From Actinernus sp. WN-2022 (lineage: Eukaryota > Cnidaria > Anthozoa > Actiniaria > Actinernidae), in contig JAOWCC010000577.1 in the NCBI GenBank assembly GCA_030867875.1, forward strand, positions 154,248,344 to 154,312,343: a stretch of 64,000 nt of DNA, written 5' to 3'. The position numbers and the translations under genes are program-made. The notes under the pieces were generated by a model. The model saw only the letters and a program-made list of their open reading frames with translations. It ran no database searches and was not told the DNA's origin. Below, in pieces: positions 33,201-45,880 of the stretch (position 1 is the first letter of the stretch; every line of letters starts with the position of its first letter).

Positions 33201-33799
33201 TCTGTGTTTACTAACAATAAAAATAAAGTTTAACATAAAAAAGTTTAAATTCGGATACCATGTAATAATGTGTACTTATGGTTACCGACTCTTGTCATGC
33301 AAGGCTCAAAATTCCAACTGATAAGTGTACAGTGTGACTGATACACATGCCAATGTAACTAAAACATGTTTGACAACTAAAACTTACAGATCAGTCAACT
33401 CAGCTACTAACAATTTGTTTTTGCTACCTGGTGACAATATTTTATATAATTTATATATAATTTTGAGGCCTGTTATGAGATTTGATGTTATCGTAGACTG
33501 AAATAATTACATCACCAATACTATAAAATACCTACCACAACAATATGGATAATTAGGACTTTACAAATTCAATATGAAAAAAATCCAGCCCTGTTGTGTT
33601 CAGTCAAACTTCCTTTTCATTTCGTTTTTACCAGTGTGTGTGCAATGATTTGCTCCACTGTAAAAACTTTAGCAAAAGGAAAGATGTGGAACCTACAAAC
33701 AAAAATTTGCCTGCTATTTACATTGCATTCATGGTTGTTAAAAGTATAATATATGTCATATACACTGGCTTGAGAAGAACATTTTTGTGTTTTTGTAAA

Positions 33800-36700
33800 C
33801 TAACAAACTAGACCTCTCCTCTTAGATGCAGCATCCTTTCTTTTGTTTGCTTTGTTTTTCATCTCAGCTTTCCTTCTGCCAGCTCTAAGAGGGGAAAAAA
33901 ACAAGTTAACATGTGGTGTACATTATAAAAATATAACATTTTAATAGTGTTAAGAATACAGTAACTTCATGTTCCAGTGACTGCTCAAAACTAGCTGTAC
34001 TCCACTTGCCAAGCACTACCATAAATAGTCCACTTTCAATAATATAGCTGTTTTCAATTGAGTGTTGAAAGCATGCAAGCAGTGATTGCTTTGGTTTTGT
34101 GTTTGCTTATCTTTTCTATTGGCTGTGTAAATGTTTTAGTTGAAGTCAACCAATCAAAATCCAAACTAAAACCAATAACGTTTTGGTAAGTTATCAATTA
34201 TTGAGTTTACTTGAGAAAAAATGTGAGCTGTTAGTAATCTGAGAATGTCCAAATAAATTTAGAGTCAATCAGGCAACAAAAAAATTGTAAAAGTTAGTTT
34301 AAATTGGATGCTGGGTGCCATCATTCACCCGCCACAGTTTGACACTCAAGGTGTTGCACTATTCATTTTATATATTTTCCCCTAATTTAAGATTGGGTAC
34401 ATGTGACTATTAAATAATAATAAAATGAATGATTCAAGCAATCTATTGCCAGGTCCACACTACTGTTCTTACCTTGAAGTGACCTTTACATTTTTGATTT
34501 CTACTTCATGGTCCACTGGGATCTTACATCTCACAGTTGATGCCTTTGGAATATTTGTTCCTCTCTTGGTAAAGGGTACTGTTTTAAGTTTTCCTTTATG
34601 GGGCTGGTAATGCAAAGGCTTTGCTAGACTTGCTTGCAGGTCAAACTTCTTTTTACTGGGCATGGGGCTACCAATAGTTGTGTTTCCAACTGCTGAGAAT
34701 CTAAATATAATAAAAGTTTCATTATTCTAGGATCATAATGTTTGGTTTAAATGATCACTTTTAATAAGACATCCCTGATGAAGGCAGGATAAAAACCACA
34801 ACATAAATTATATAATAGATAAAGAATGAGTAGCCATGTTTTATCAGATGCAATGTAAATAGCTGGAATCAACGGTTTTTCCCCACAAAGGTTCAAACTT
34901 TAAAAAATATACATGTATTGCATAGATAGACTGTCAACTTGCAGCAAAAAAATAATGGTTATTTTTTCTATATAACTTGCATTTTTTTTAAACCACAGCG
35001 AATTTCAAACCCTGATACCTGAATGGTGTACCAGCAAATGACTTGCGGGCTGCTCCTTGCCCTGCAGGTGTCTTTGTCTTGATATCCTCTGTTCTTGTGA
35101 CAAAGGCAACAGACTTTCTAGTAGCAGGAGTCTTCTGCATAGGAACTCCGAATCCACTGAACACTGGCTTATAGTCTTTTGGAGACTTGAGAAAGCTGAA
35201 CTCTGTTGATTTAGTTGCAGGGTTCGCAATAGTAACAGACTTGGAGATCATTCCTTGGTTGCCCATTCTTTTTCTTGTCAGCTGTTAGGGATAATATATA
35301 TATTAAGGCAAGCCTAAAAGCAGAGCTCCCAATTATCTGAACTGAAGCTATGATCCAAAAAAACAAATTATATACAGAAAACAAACTGAGATAAAAACAC
35401 AAGTAACGTAGAAGAAAGGGAAATCAGCAGAAAAGGTTCAGAAGAAAAAAGATAAATGGAAAATGAAAAAACTGTGTTCAAAATGACATGCTCAGATTGC
35501 ATCATTAACAGCACACAGAAATAACTAAAATTGAAAACGTTTCACTCAAATCACAGATAATTGTCTGCATTTTCTAATTTTCCTAAGGCTTTCATCATAA
35601 AATATAAGCCAGAAATACAGGGAGGTCAAAGGTAGCATAAATGTTCTCTCCCTCCCTCCCTTGTACTATAGCTGGGCTGATTGGTTGCCATGGTATTCCT
35701 AGCAACCAAGCTCAAACAGTGAACCTCCAACTCTGTTTCTCTCATCAGTTACATGTAGGACCATTAATGCATGAGCCTCTGCATTAATAGTTTAAACTAG
35801 CCGGTTTATTTACAGTGCGACTACTGAAAGCAGGGCCACTTAGACAACGAGAACCAATCACATTGTAGAACAAAAACAAATAATTCCAACTTTGAGTTAG
35901 TTGAAATGCTATTGTGTTGTACTTGACAATAGTTTGCTCAAATAACCAAAGTTGGAATGCTTTGTTTTTATTCTGCAATGTGATTGGTTCTCGTTGTCTA
36001 AGTGGCCCCACTTTCAGTAGTCGCACAGACTGTAATTACCATTTTACTTGGTCCTGGAGTATTGTGGGCTGCTTGCATTTTTGCAACAGCACTCTTGGCC
36101 TGGGTAGCAGTTCTCTGTAGATTTCAAGATCAGCACAGTATGTAACAACAGTATAATTATATTAAACTAAAAATACAAAATGGCATGCACACTACATGTA
36201 TATAATAATATATTTTACCTTTAAATAATGGAAAACATACATACAAAATAAATACCTTGGCCCTCTTTACAGTTTGATAAAATGACTGTGTCCTCTTGCG
36301 CTTCTTCTCAAGATAGACATCTATAGAATCCATTCTGAAATAAAAACAGAATTTGCATGTATTAAATTTGCATTTTATTTGCAATTAATCCACTATCGGA
36401 AGAGGCCACTGCAAGTCTCTTATTTATGGTCAAAAAGGTTTATAGCCCTTTTTTAAAGATTTATTTACTGCAACTTACTTCTGGAATTGTTTGCTGTGGA
36501 TCTTAGTCCAGTCTTTGCCATTTTCTGTTTGAAAAAGATGAATTTACTGTTTTTAATATTTTAGATAAAAGTTTTGGTGCATACATACATTCAACTGTTC
36601 ATTCATAATTCTAAAATAATATATATTGTATGACATCACTATGACGATCCTCTTTATGACTAAAATTAATATTATAGGGCTGGCATTCATTAGTTACAAT

Positions 36701-39700
36701 GGACATCAGGCACATTTCAAAATAAATGTAGTTAACTTTTCATGTATAGCCCACAAATTACATGCAGCCATCTCGCATCAGAGCCACAATCAAAAGGCAT
36801 CCCCCAATAGAGACGTCTGCGATTCGAGGCCAAAAATTCCATACCGATGACGTTGTGTGGCCAGGATCTGGTCGCATTATTTGATTTGCTTGTATATGAT
36901 AATTAGCCATACCAGCCAATCAAATGACACAACCAGATCCTGGCTGCATAATGTCATCAGTATGGAATCACAGACGTCTCTCTCAGGTGAAGTGTTTTGA
37001 TTGTGGCTCCCAATGTGAGATGGCTGTATTCGCAGGCTACTTTTCATATCCCAAGTGCAATAATTATTGAAACAAAAGATAATATAAACATTAGGTTTCT
37101 TTTGATCAATTTAGCAGAACTCAAAATAGAGAAAATTATGACCTACATGTAACATTTTATTATTTTGTTTGAATGCCAATAATACATCTATTTTTATTTT
37201 TGAACTGCCATTACTGGTAAAGAATGAGAGTTCACTGCAAGTTACTACGTCACTCTTTCAATTAAAGGAGCTCATTCAACCAAGATGCATTGCGAGCTCA
37301 AATTTCTCGATCCGCCATTTTCGGGGCCCCCGATAATGGCTCTGGAGAGCTTCTTGAAACAAATCCTATTCCATCGGTCTCACAGGGGCATACCAGTGGA
37401 TTGTTTATAGTGGGAAATGTTCCTTATTTATTTGATTTTGTGTTCAGTCATAAAATTATTTCCAAATTTTCACCTGCCAGGGGAAGTATTTGACGTACTC
37501 TGGAGTCGCCTTTGATCAGTGAAATTATTACTAGAGCCTGTACTGGAGTTAGCCAACTGTTTGATCGTAATTCCTACAGTTTATCCAAACCAAGGCCTTT
37601 CTACACTGGCTTGATCGGACTGCTTGACCTAAATGGCATGAAATTTAAAGGTCAGAAGAGCAGAGCCTTTTTCTAATCATCATCGGACACATACAACATT
37701 TAAAGCAAATTGCTTTGACTGAAGACTCGAGTACACGGAATTGGGGTCGTTTCGTCTACGAGTTGTTTCGCCTACGGTCAGTTCAGACACCTACGTCTTA
37801 AGTCGATTTGCCTACGCATTTAAGGTCGATTTGCCTACGTATTAAGTCGATTCGCCTACGTATTAAGTCTTTGTATAGATAACTATTAAATACAAAACTA
37901 AGGAATAACATATTTTTTTCAACTTCTTTATTAGAATTTTAAAATATTTACAAGCATTTATATGTTGCTATATTTATATTTTGCTAAAGTCACTGTGTAC
38001 GTGCTGGTCCATTGAGGCATGAGCAGAACTTCAGAAGTTGAGCAGCGGTTTTTTCTCGATTTTCATACATTTCCCACTGCGCGAACAGCTTGGCTTGCAG
38101 CTGCCGGTATTTTTTCCTTTGGATACGTTTCAGTTTATGATCTGAAACCAGCCTGATGTTGACAGCGGTCAGTCGTGCCTCACGGTCAGCTTCAATTCAA
38201 ATTAACTCCCCCTCCCAGTTTGCCGCTAATCGCCCTATTCAGTGGTCAAAAGATCATTCCAAGACCATTGAACCCCTTGACAACGAATCCTTGACAACTC
38301 CCCTCCCAGTTTGCCGCTAATCGTCCCTATTCCGTCGTCACAAGATCATTCCAAGTCCACTAAACCCCTTGACAACAACAAATCCTTGACAACTGAATCA
38401 CTTACACAGAACATACAAATGAAGATTAAACTTAGATCGTGTGTTCGAGTTTGCATATGTTTCGCTTAATCCATCGGTAGTTCAGATTCGGCGTCATAAC
38501 AACCGAGGACGCCATTCCGAGTTGTTTTAAAACAACGAGTTGAAGTAAATTTTCCCTGATTTTAGATGCTCTCTTGAAAATGCATATAATGTATTAATAG
38601 CTTTCAAATGATATAAGTTACGGGGTATGTTGTAGTCTACAACTCAGATATAAAGTTGTAAAGTGAATAATTTATCACGTAGTTCGGCTTCGGCGTCATA
38701 ACAACTGAGGATGCCATTCAGAGTTGAAGTAAATTTTCCCTGATTTTAGATGCTCTCTTGAAAACACATCGCTATAATGTTTTAAAAGTGAATGTGTGTA
38801 TTAATAGCTTTCAAATGATATAAGTTACGGGGTATGTTCTAGTCTACAACTCAGATATGAAGTTGTAATTAAAAGTGAATAATTTATCATGTAGTTAGGA
38901 TTCCCCAAGATCACAGTTGGTTTTGATATTCTTTATTTCTTTATACATACAGTATATAGCTATAGTATATGAATATAACACGTTAGCAAATCGACCTAAT
39001 ACGTAGGCGAATCGACCTTAAATACATAGGCGAACTGACATGTTCTTGCATGGACAAGCCTAGAAAGAAAAGAATTATAAATGTATAATGCTATCGCAGA
39101 ATTGATTAATTTCCTTGCCACACGATCTGCATCGCTGAAACTTGGTCCAGAAGTTGGACAAGTTGGTTCGATAGATCGAGCATGAGATCGATTGCTAGCA
39201 TCACGTTGAGGAATTTTGATTGGAGAACAGACTAGTAATTCTGCTTATTCTATTGTATTTCTTGAAGTATAAAGGCAACCGATCTCCCCGCCGATTTCGG
39301 CCATTCAGTTCAACTCGTAAACTCTATTTATAAACAGCCCAATATCACATTTTCTGATTGGCAGCTGTCCGATTTCAAGTAGTTTCCCATATGAAAACAA
39401 TAACAGTGACTCACATTATGCATCTTGGTTGAATGAGCTCCTTTAAGCTACGCTAGAAAAACTCTGTTGAACAGTTGCAGTTATGTTTTAGAAAGTTAAC
39501 ATGTATTTTAGATTTAACATGGTTAATTAATTTAATATTTACATTGTTAGAGTTAATGTAATAGTTTTATTAATCCTTTGTTTTATACTAAACTATTTTT
39601 AGCAGAGCTCTCGCATGGGACGAAGGCCTGTGCAAGCATAGCCTGCTATGCAGACATACATGTATATAATCAAAGGTTTTCAACATCAAGGTTGAAACAT

Positions 39701-42700
39701 TACTATAATAATTAGTTTGCTGATGAATTGCAAAGGTTAATATGCTGCCAGACGTCTAGGTTTCAAACATAAAAAAATGCAGAAAAAGATTCATGCTTAA
39801 TGGCCGCAGGTAGCTTGTAAATGGTAGTAATATAATATTATAGTAACTGAAGCGCTGTGTGCAACAAGGGACTGTAAGTCACTCCTGATCATGTTCTAAA
39901 TTCTCCTTTAGAAAACAAAGAATTTGAAGGAGAATTTAGAATGTGATCAGATAAGTTACTTACACCCTTGTTGCACACATGCAGCTATATATAGCCTTTA
40001 ATTATAGACTGTGTACCCTGCAAGCAGAGTTCTTTTCTTTGGTTTTCTTAATCTTCTTCCACTGAGAGCTCAGTAGGAGATTAAGAAAACCAAAGAAAAG
40101 GCTCTGATCTGCTTGCACATCAGGGTACTATTTAAAATAAAAAAAATTACTCACTTGGTGTCTTTTGATCTGTAAGACTTTTGTTAAGAAACTGTGCCAA
40201 CCGTGGAATTTTGCACTCATATTTCACTGATTTTACTGGAGAAAAGGGGTAAAAGGAACAGTATACGTTTTAATAGTTTGTGACTATATCTCATGACTTG
40301 CACATCAATCATATTTCAGGGCTGCCATCCATTAGGGAAAACGATCCTGACTTTTCACTGACCATAGTAAGAATATTAGCAAAGGGCACCATTCCCTCAT
40401 CCAAAACAAAAGTCATTATCAAAACCTGTAGCCTCCCCTCACAGATGCTTTGAGGCATGAGGGGCCATCATGCCAACCTGAAAATAAAATTCCCTGACTT
40501 TTCCCCGACCTTAAAACAATATTGTTTTTCCCTGACTTTAATAATTTCCCTGACCGTGATAACCATTATATGTAGCTTTTTGATAAAAATCAAATATTTA
40601 TTGCATGTTAAACAAAAGAATGATTTGACAGGTCAGACAAAGGACTACCTGGAGCTACTCAAGCGAAAGGCTGCGAGTGACAGATGATTGATGTCTAAGC
40701 TCTCAACACTCTTAGCCAACATGAATGGAGGTTTAATCAAAAACACAACTGATCAACTTGTGGGCCAATTCTCCAGGAACTTCATTTTGTAGTTTGTCTG
40801 TTCATAGAATCCTGTTCACACACAAATGGCAGAGTTTAATAAAACATTTGAAACTCCTGAAAGTGTGAAACAAGCATTATTTGCTATAGTTCGTCTGTTT
40901 ATAGAATCCTGCTCACACACATTAACGGCAGAGTTTAATAATAAAGCAGATAACTCGTCAAAACGTAAAACTTTAGCAGAACCTTTCGCCATGTACATTG
41001 TATGCGGGCCGATTCTTTTATTTTGTAGTTTGTCTGTTTATAGAATCCTTCTCACACACAAACTACAGAGTTTAATAAAAAATTCAACTCATGAAAGTGT
41101 GAAACGAGCAGAACCTTTCTTCGTGAAGCGGGCAGATTCTCAGGTTCGAGTAAGTCTATTTTGTAGTTAGCCTAGCGAAACCGAGGATCAAAGCATTAAA
41201 CAAACCGTAATTTATAAGCGTTTGAATCACATGTTATAAATAGGAGGAGGAATCAAAGAAAGGAGGCGGGTCACAAAACAATAGCACTAGAAGTTTAAAA
41301 TGTTAGTGGGAAATGCAATCCAATGAAAGTGTATTTCAAAGTTCGCGGGTTTTCTTTTGTATTATGCCAGAGCCAGTATCAAGAACATTAAGAGTAAAAC
41401 AAAAGGTGGGCAGAACAATACTTAATTCCCAGTTTAGACCGAACACAAGTCGTAATGGTATCTGATACAGTATATTAATAAATAACAATATATTATTGAA
41501 AGCCAACTGCACTCACAAGTATCCTGTACTTTCTTTTCTAGTTGTTTCATTACTTGCTCCTTGTATGCATTTAAATGTGCATCTTCCTCACTGTCTGTTG
41601 GTTCAGGTTGTGTATCAGTACCAGTGGGTAGTTCCTCTACATGTTTAGCCGGGCTAATTATGTTCTTAATCTTTAGAGATTTGACTACAGTTGTCACTTC
41701 CATCTCTACACTTCTCAAAACTTCCTCTTCTTCTTCAACAGCTCTGAGAAAAGGAGATTGATACTCTTAAACTACAGAAACACCCGTAGATAAGCCGCAC
41801 CTTTTCATCCAAAATTTTCGTTCAAAATCGGGGGTGCGGCTTATCTACGGGAACACCTAGAATTTAGGAGACCCAACATTAACATATATTTACATATCAT
41901 TAACCTGTATGAAGCTTTTATTATGCAATGGTACGTACATTTGTATATTACAATCATGTTCAAATCTCATCCGACCGTGTAATATAGCAATTTAAGCATA
42001 ATCATTGAAGAAAAAAACAGTTTGAAAGAATTAAAGCAAAAACCCTTCTAAGACCCACCTTAGACCTAATAAATAAGAATTTCATGAATATTTAAACATG
42101 ATTAAGCTTATTTACCTTCCAAAACATGCTGATTCTTAGCGCTTGTCAAAGCAGGCATCTATTAAACAACCACACATTCTTTGCAATTTTACACGTGGGA
42201 GATTGGCACTTGCTCTAGCGATTAAAGGAAAGCGGTTCCTTGGAATTGTTGTTAGTTAATGGGAGAATAAAAGCGGAAGAATTCTGGAGTGATTTAAAGA
42301 CTGCAGGTTAAAATATACACAAGAAATGACAAGGCAAGTTGAACCATATTCAATCGAATTAAAGTTGCGATTATAAATGTATTTATGACAATCTGATGAA
42401 GTTTTGCTTCAAGTACGAGCGTTTATGAACTCCAACAAAAGACTATTCTTTTTTTTTGGAAGAAGTTTGGCATCAAGTACAAGAGTTTATGAACTCGGAC
42501 AAAAGATTTTCTAATTATTTTTTGGATTTTTCAAAAAAAGTTTTTTCCCTAAATCAAGCTTCAAAACTTGGGGTGCGGCTTATCTACGGGTGCGGCTTAT
42601 ACACGGGTGTTTACGGTATGTTACATTAATTTACATGTATGTGTCCATGTATGCATATCAATTTCAGATAAAAATAGTTTATTACCATTTTTGATGAAGT

Positions 42701-45700
42701 GCGACAGTCTCATTTGGAAAATAGCACAAAATATATTAGCCAATCAATCAAACATGGAGTCTAGTATCATACAAAGCTTTTACTGACTAGACTTAATTCA
42801 GTTTTCAATTGATGGTCAGCTAAATGCTATTTTCCAAACAAGACTTGAATTAACTTTCAGGGTTGCACTTCAAAAAAAATTGTAATAATTCCTCAATATT
42901 TTATATATTTATTTATTAGAACTCAGGGATGTATTTAGAGGCCAGGAGACTGGAAAAATACCTGATTTTTCCAGTAAGTGTTGAAAAAGATGTTGGCAAC
43001 CAACCAGACATCTTACAAAAACTCTATATAATTGCTATATACCTGCCTACACTTGCTTATTTTCCATCTGAGACGAATTCCAAATACCGGCCAGTACATC
43101 CCCGAGAATGTGACATCACCATTGATCATTGTGTAGTTTACAACTCCAATAAAACCCTATCGAGAATCACTATAAACAATAAATTTCACTAGCCTCCTCC
43201 GCAGGCATCTCTAATTTTCTAAGATTTAATCAGATTTTAAAAATCGTGAATTGGGTTACCTGTGACTCCGAGAGAGGAGGACTGGGGAGGGGGAGACTCC
43301 AATCTCCCTCCCTTTTCTTCACCTGCCACAGGAAGCCCATAATCTGATTTCTTCACAAATTAGAGATGCCTGTGGAGGAGGCTAAAATTTCACCAAAAAC
43401 TGTATTTACCTGTCCTTGTCCTGCTCATGAGAGAAGTGTGTTTTTGCATATTTCCTCAATACCACAATCAGATGACTTGTCTGTAAAGGCAATATTATAC
43501 AAAATGACATTAATTTTTATATAATTAAGCTTAAATATATGTAATATATAAATAATGAATTTATAAGGCCAAGTAAAAAAATTAACATGTTTATAATCTG
43601 TAGCTTTTATTTGATATAATTGTTACAGCAGGAGCCCATTACCAGGAGCATCCATCTTCCCCATTGGGTCTGTTCCCAGTACAGGAGTAGATGTGGCTAT
43701 TTTTAGAATTGCATTTCGTGCGAAATAAACAAAGGCCATGTTGTCTTAGCCAATCAGATAGCTAATGTCACTCCTCATTATTATTCATTATCATTCTTCT
43801 CTCTTTCAACGCGGGAATTCAAATTGTTGGTTTTCACTCAATCCCCAGAGATTCAAATGACAAAGGGCATGGCGGCCATGTTGGTGCCCCAACAAAAGAA
43901 GCTAATGAGGAATCTATTGTTTAAAGGGCACCAACATGGTGGCTATGACGTCAAGTGAAAGCCAGCAATTCTAAATATAGCCACATCTACTCTGTGCTGG
44001 GGGCCTGGCCCATGACATAGGAACGCTCCTGGTAATGGGATCATGTTTATTTTTAACTTGTGGATGTGCACAAGCATAGGAATGAGTTATCAGAATGGTT
44101 GGGGGAATCGTGTCACTCACTCACTAAGATGTTATCAGAATGAAATGCCTGCAGAATGCAAGTTGATATTATGAAATAGATTCGATAGTACGCACGCTCT
44201 GATTGGCTGAAAGCCGTATTTCTATAACTCTATAGAAACATAGAAAGTTGAGTGCGTGCTAAGTTTTGATTGTGTGGTTAGGAGAATTTACATTTTCGTG
44301 ATACTAATAAATGTGTGATTTTCCATTGTTGTACTTATTTTCTGTGGGTTATTTCATAAAGGAAATAGAAAACATTTTCCCCTTTTTCTATAGAGTTATA
44401 GAAACACTTGTGGAAGTTTGGAAGAACTCGAAATAGCTGTGGAAACACTCGCCCTTTGGGCTCGTGTTCCCACTGCCAATTCTCATTCTCCCAATTTCTA
44501 TAACTCTATAGAAATACAGGAATTTATTATTATTTCTTAAATAGTAATTAATCAATATTTCATATAATATTTAAATTAATAATTGAAGATCGATGTGGAA
44601 CATTAACTGCTGAATATAGAATTGACATTGATCAAGTCCTCATTGCCGGATCCCATTCTGCTACTAACTGGTAGTTGCCACTGGTATTGGGTCCCCATGA
44701 ATCACTTAGTGGTGATGTTGTAATGATGACATCATCAATCATGTCATTTTGAGTACACGCCGATATCCCTCATTTCTAATGCATTAGGCACCTCAAACTT
44801 TGACATGATGCTATTGGGTCTCCATGATTCAGTGACTCACTTAGTGTGATGTCATAATGATGATGACATCAATCACATGATTTTTGGTACATATGGTGTC
44901 ACTTGATCTGAAATAGGGCAATAAAGGCAAGCTGAATAAATTATTAGTATTTCCCTGCTGGCAGAGTTCACTCAGTTCTCCCTTCATGTAGGCAGACATG
45001 AATTTATAACTATATACCAAATTGTATTGTGTTCTGACTATTGTATTGTGTATTTTGTTCTATTGTTTTGTATTGTGTTAATTCTATTGTATTTTGATAG
45101 CAATTCATGTGTTGCCTACATGAAGGAACCACTGTTCTCTCTGTCTTGGTAAGCAAAGGAGAGCGACCTCTGCCGACTTTGATTAACTGCTGTCCACAAT
45201 AAATTATGGACAAACCAGTTTCAAAAACAGGTTTTATTACCAGAAAGGAGCTGTACACATGATCCAAGTTGCATTTCGCTGATCTAATATTGAGCCTACT
45301 GTGTTATCAACATCAAGATGGCCGCGGCTGGGGTGACACTGATTGACAGTGCAAAAACAGGCATTACAGTAGTTCACGTGGGATTAACAAGTCACTTGCT
45401 GCCAAGGAACTTCTAGCCTCAGGGCTAAAAATAATGGCCGGTCAGTCGCCGGTCAAGATCAGTATTTGGTTGAAACTGTAGTAACATTGACTGGTCAAAA
45501 TGACCGGCAAGGCAAAGATTTGACTGAGCCTCCTATCCAACTCTCCAGTGTATTTTTCGAATTTGGGTTGCCTGTTCGGTGCGCCAATACTGGGATCAAG
45601 GCTAAATGCAGGAGAATGGGAGAGGGGAGAAAGGGAAAGGAGAGCCAGCAGTAGGCCTATTGTCTTCTGCCTATTTTCCATTCGCTGGCAAATGAAGCAT

Positions 45701-45846
45701 TCTGATTGCCTAATTTTGACAGCTTTCGTTACATATGCCGCTGACAAAGCTATCTCAGAAGCTCTCATTCAGATGAATGTTGAGTTCCTACTAGGTAGTA
45801 ATATAAGCTTTCGACTTAAGGGATGGACCATTATATTTTTGAGGAA

Positions 45847-45880
<34 letters not shown>

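Larger units (their letters stand above)
31997..33799. other. Intergenic interval between PP2D1-like gene and NUSAP1 3' end (convergent)
   Basis: It holds a 17-C tract at 32047-32063 and a palindromic MITE at 33061-33200. The rest is AT-rich with no supported gene and probably includes the 3' UTRs of both convergent genes. Confidence 0.7.
37262..39446. mobile_element. 2.2-kb TTAA-flanked composite element in NUSAP1 intron
   Basis: The ends TTAAAGGAGCTCATTCAACC (continuing AAGATGCAT) and their exact complement ending GAATGAGCTCCTTTAA at 39446 form 27-bp inverted repeats flanked by TTAA, the piggyBac-type target. Inside lies a second unit (37746-39040) with GTAGGCGAATCGAC-type inverted ends, tandem duplications (38205-38395 and 38465-38890) and a coding-looking 3' exon (37990-38196). 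Its own ends are AGGAGCTC, not the usual piggyBac CCC, so the superfamily remains open. Confidence 0.75.

Noticed and set aside
35680..35706. Second X-box-like palindrome GGTTGCCATGG...CTAGCAACC in a NUSAP1 intron
   Set aside because: The spacing between the half sites is longer than RFX sites allow and it is not near a promoter.
40826..41170. 114-codon plus-strand frame in a NUSAP1 intron
   Set aside because: Explained by three degenerate tandem units of about 110 bp and antisense to the host gene.
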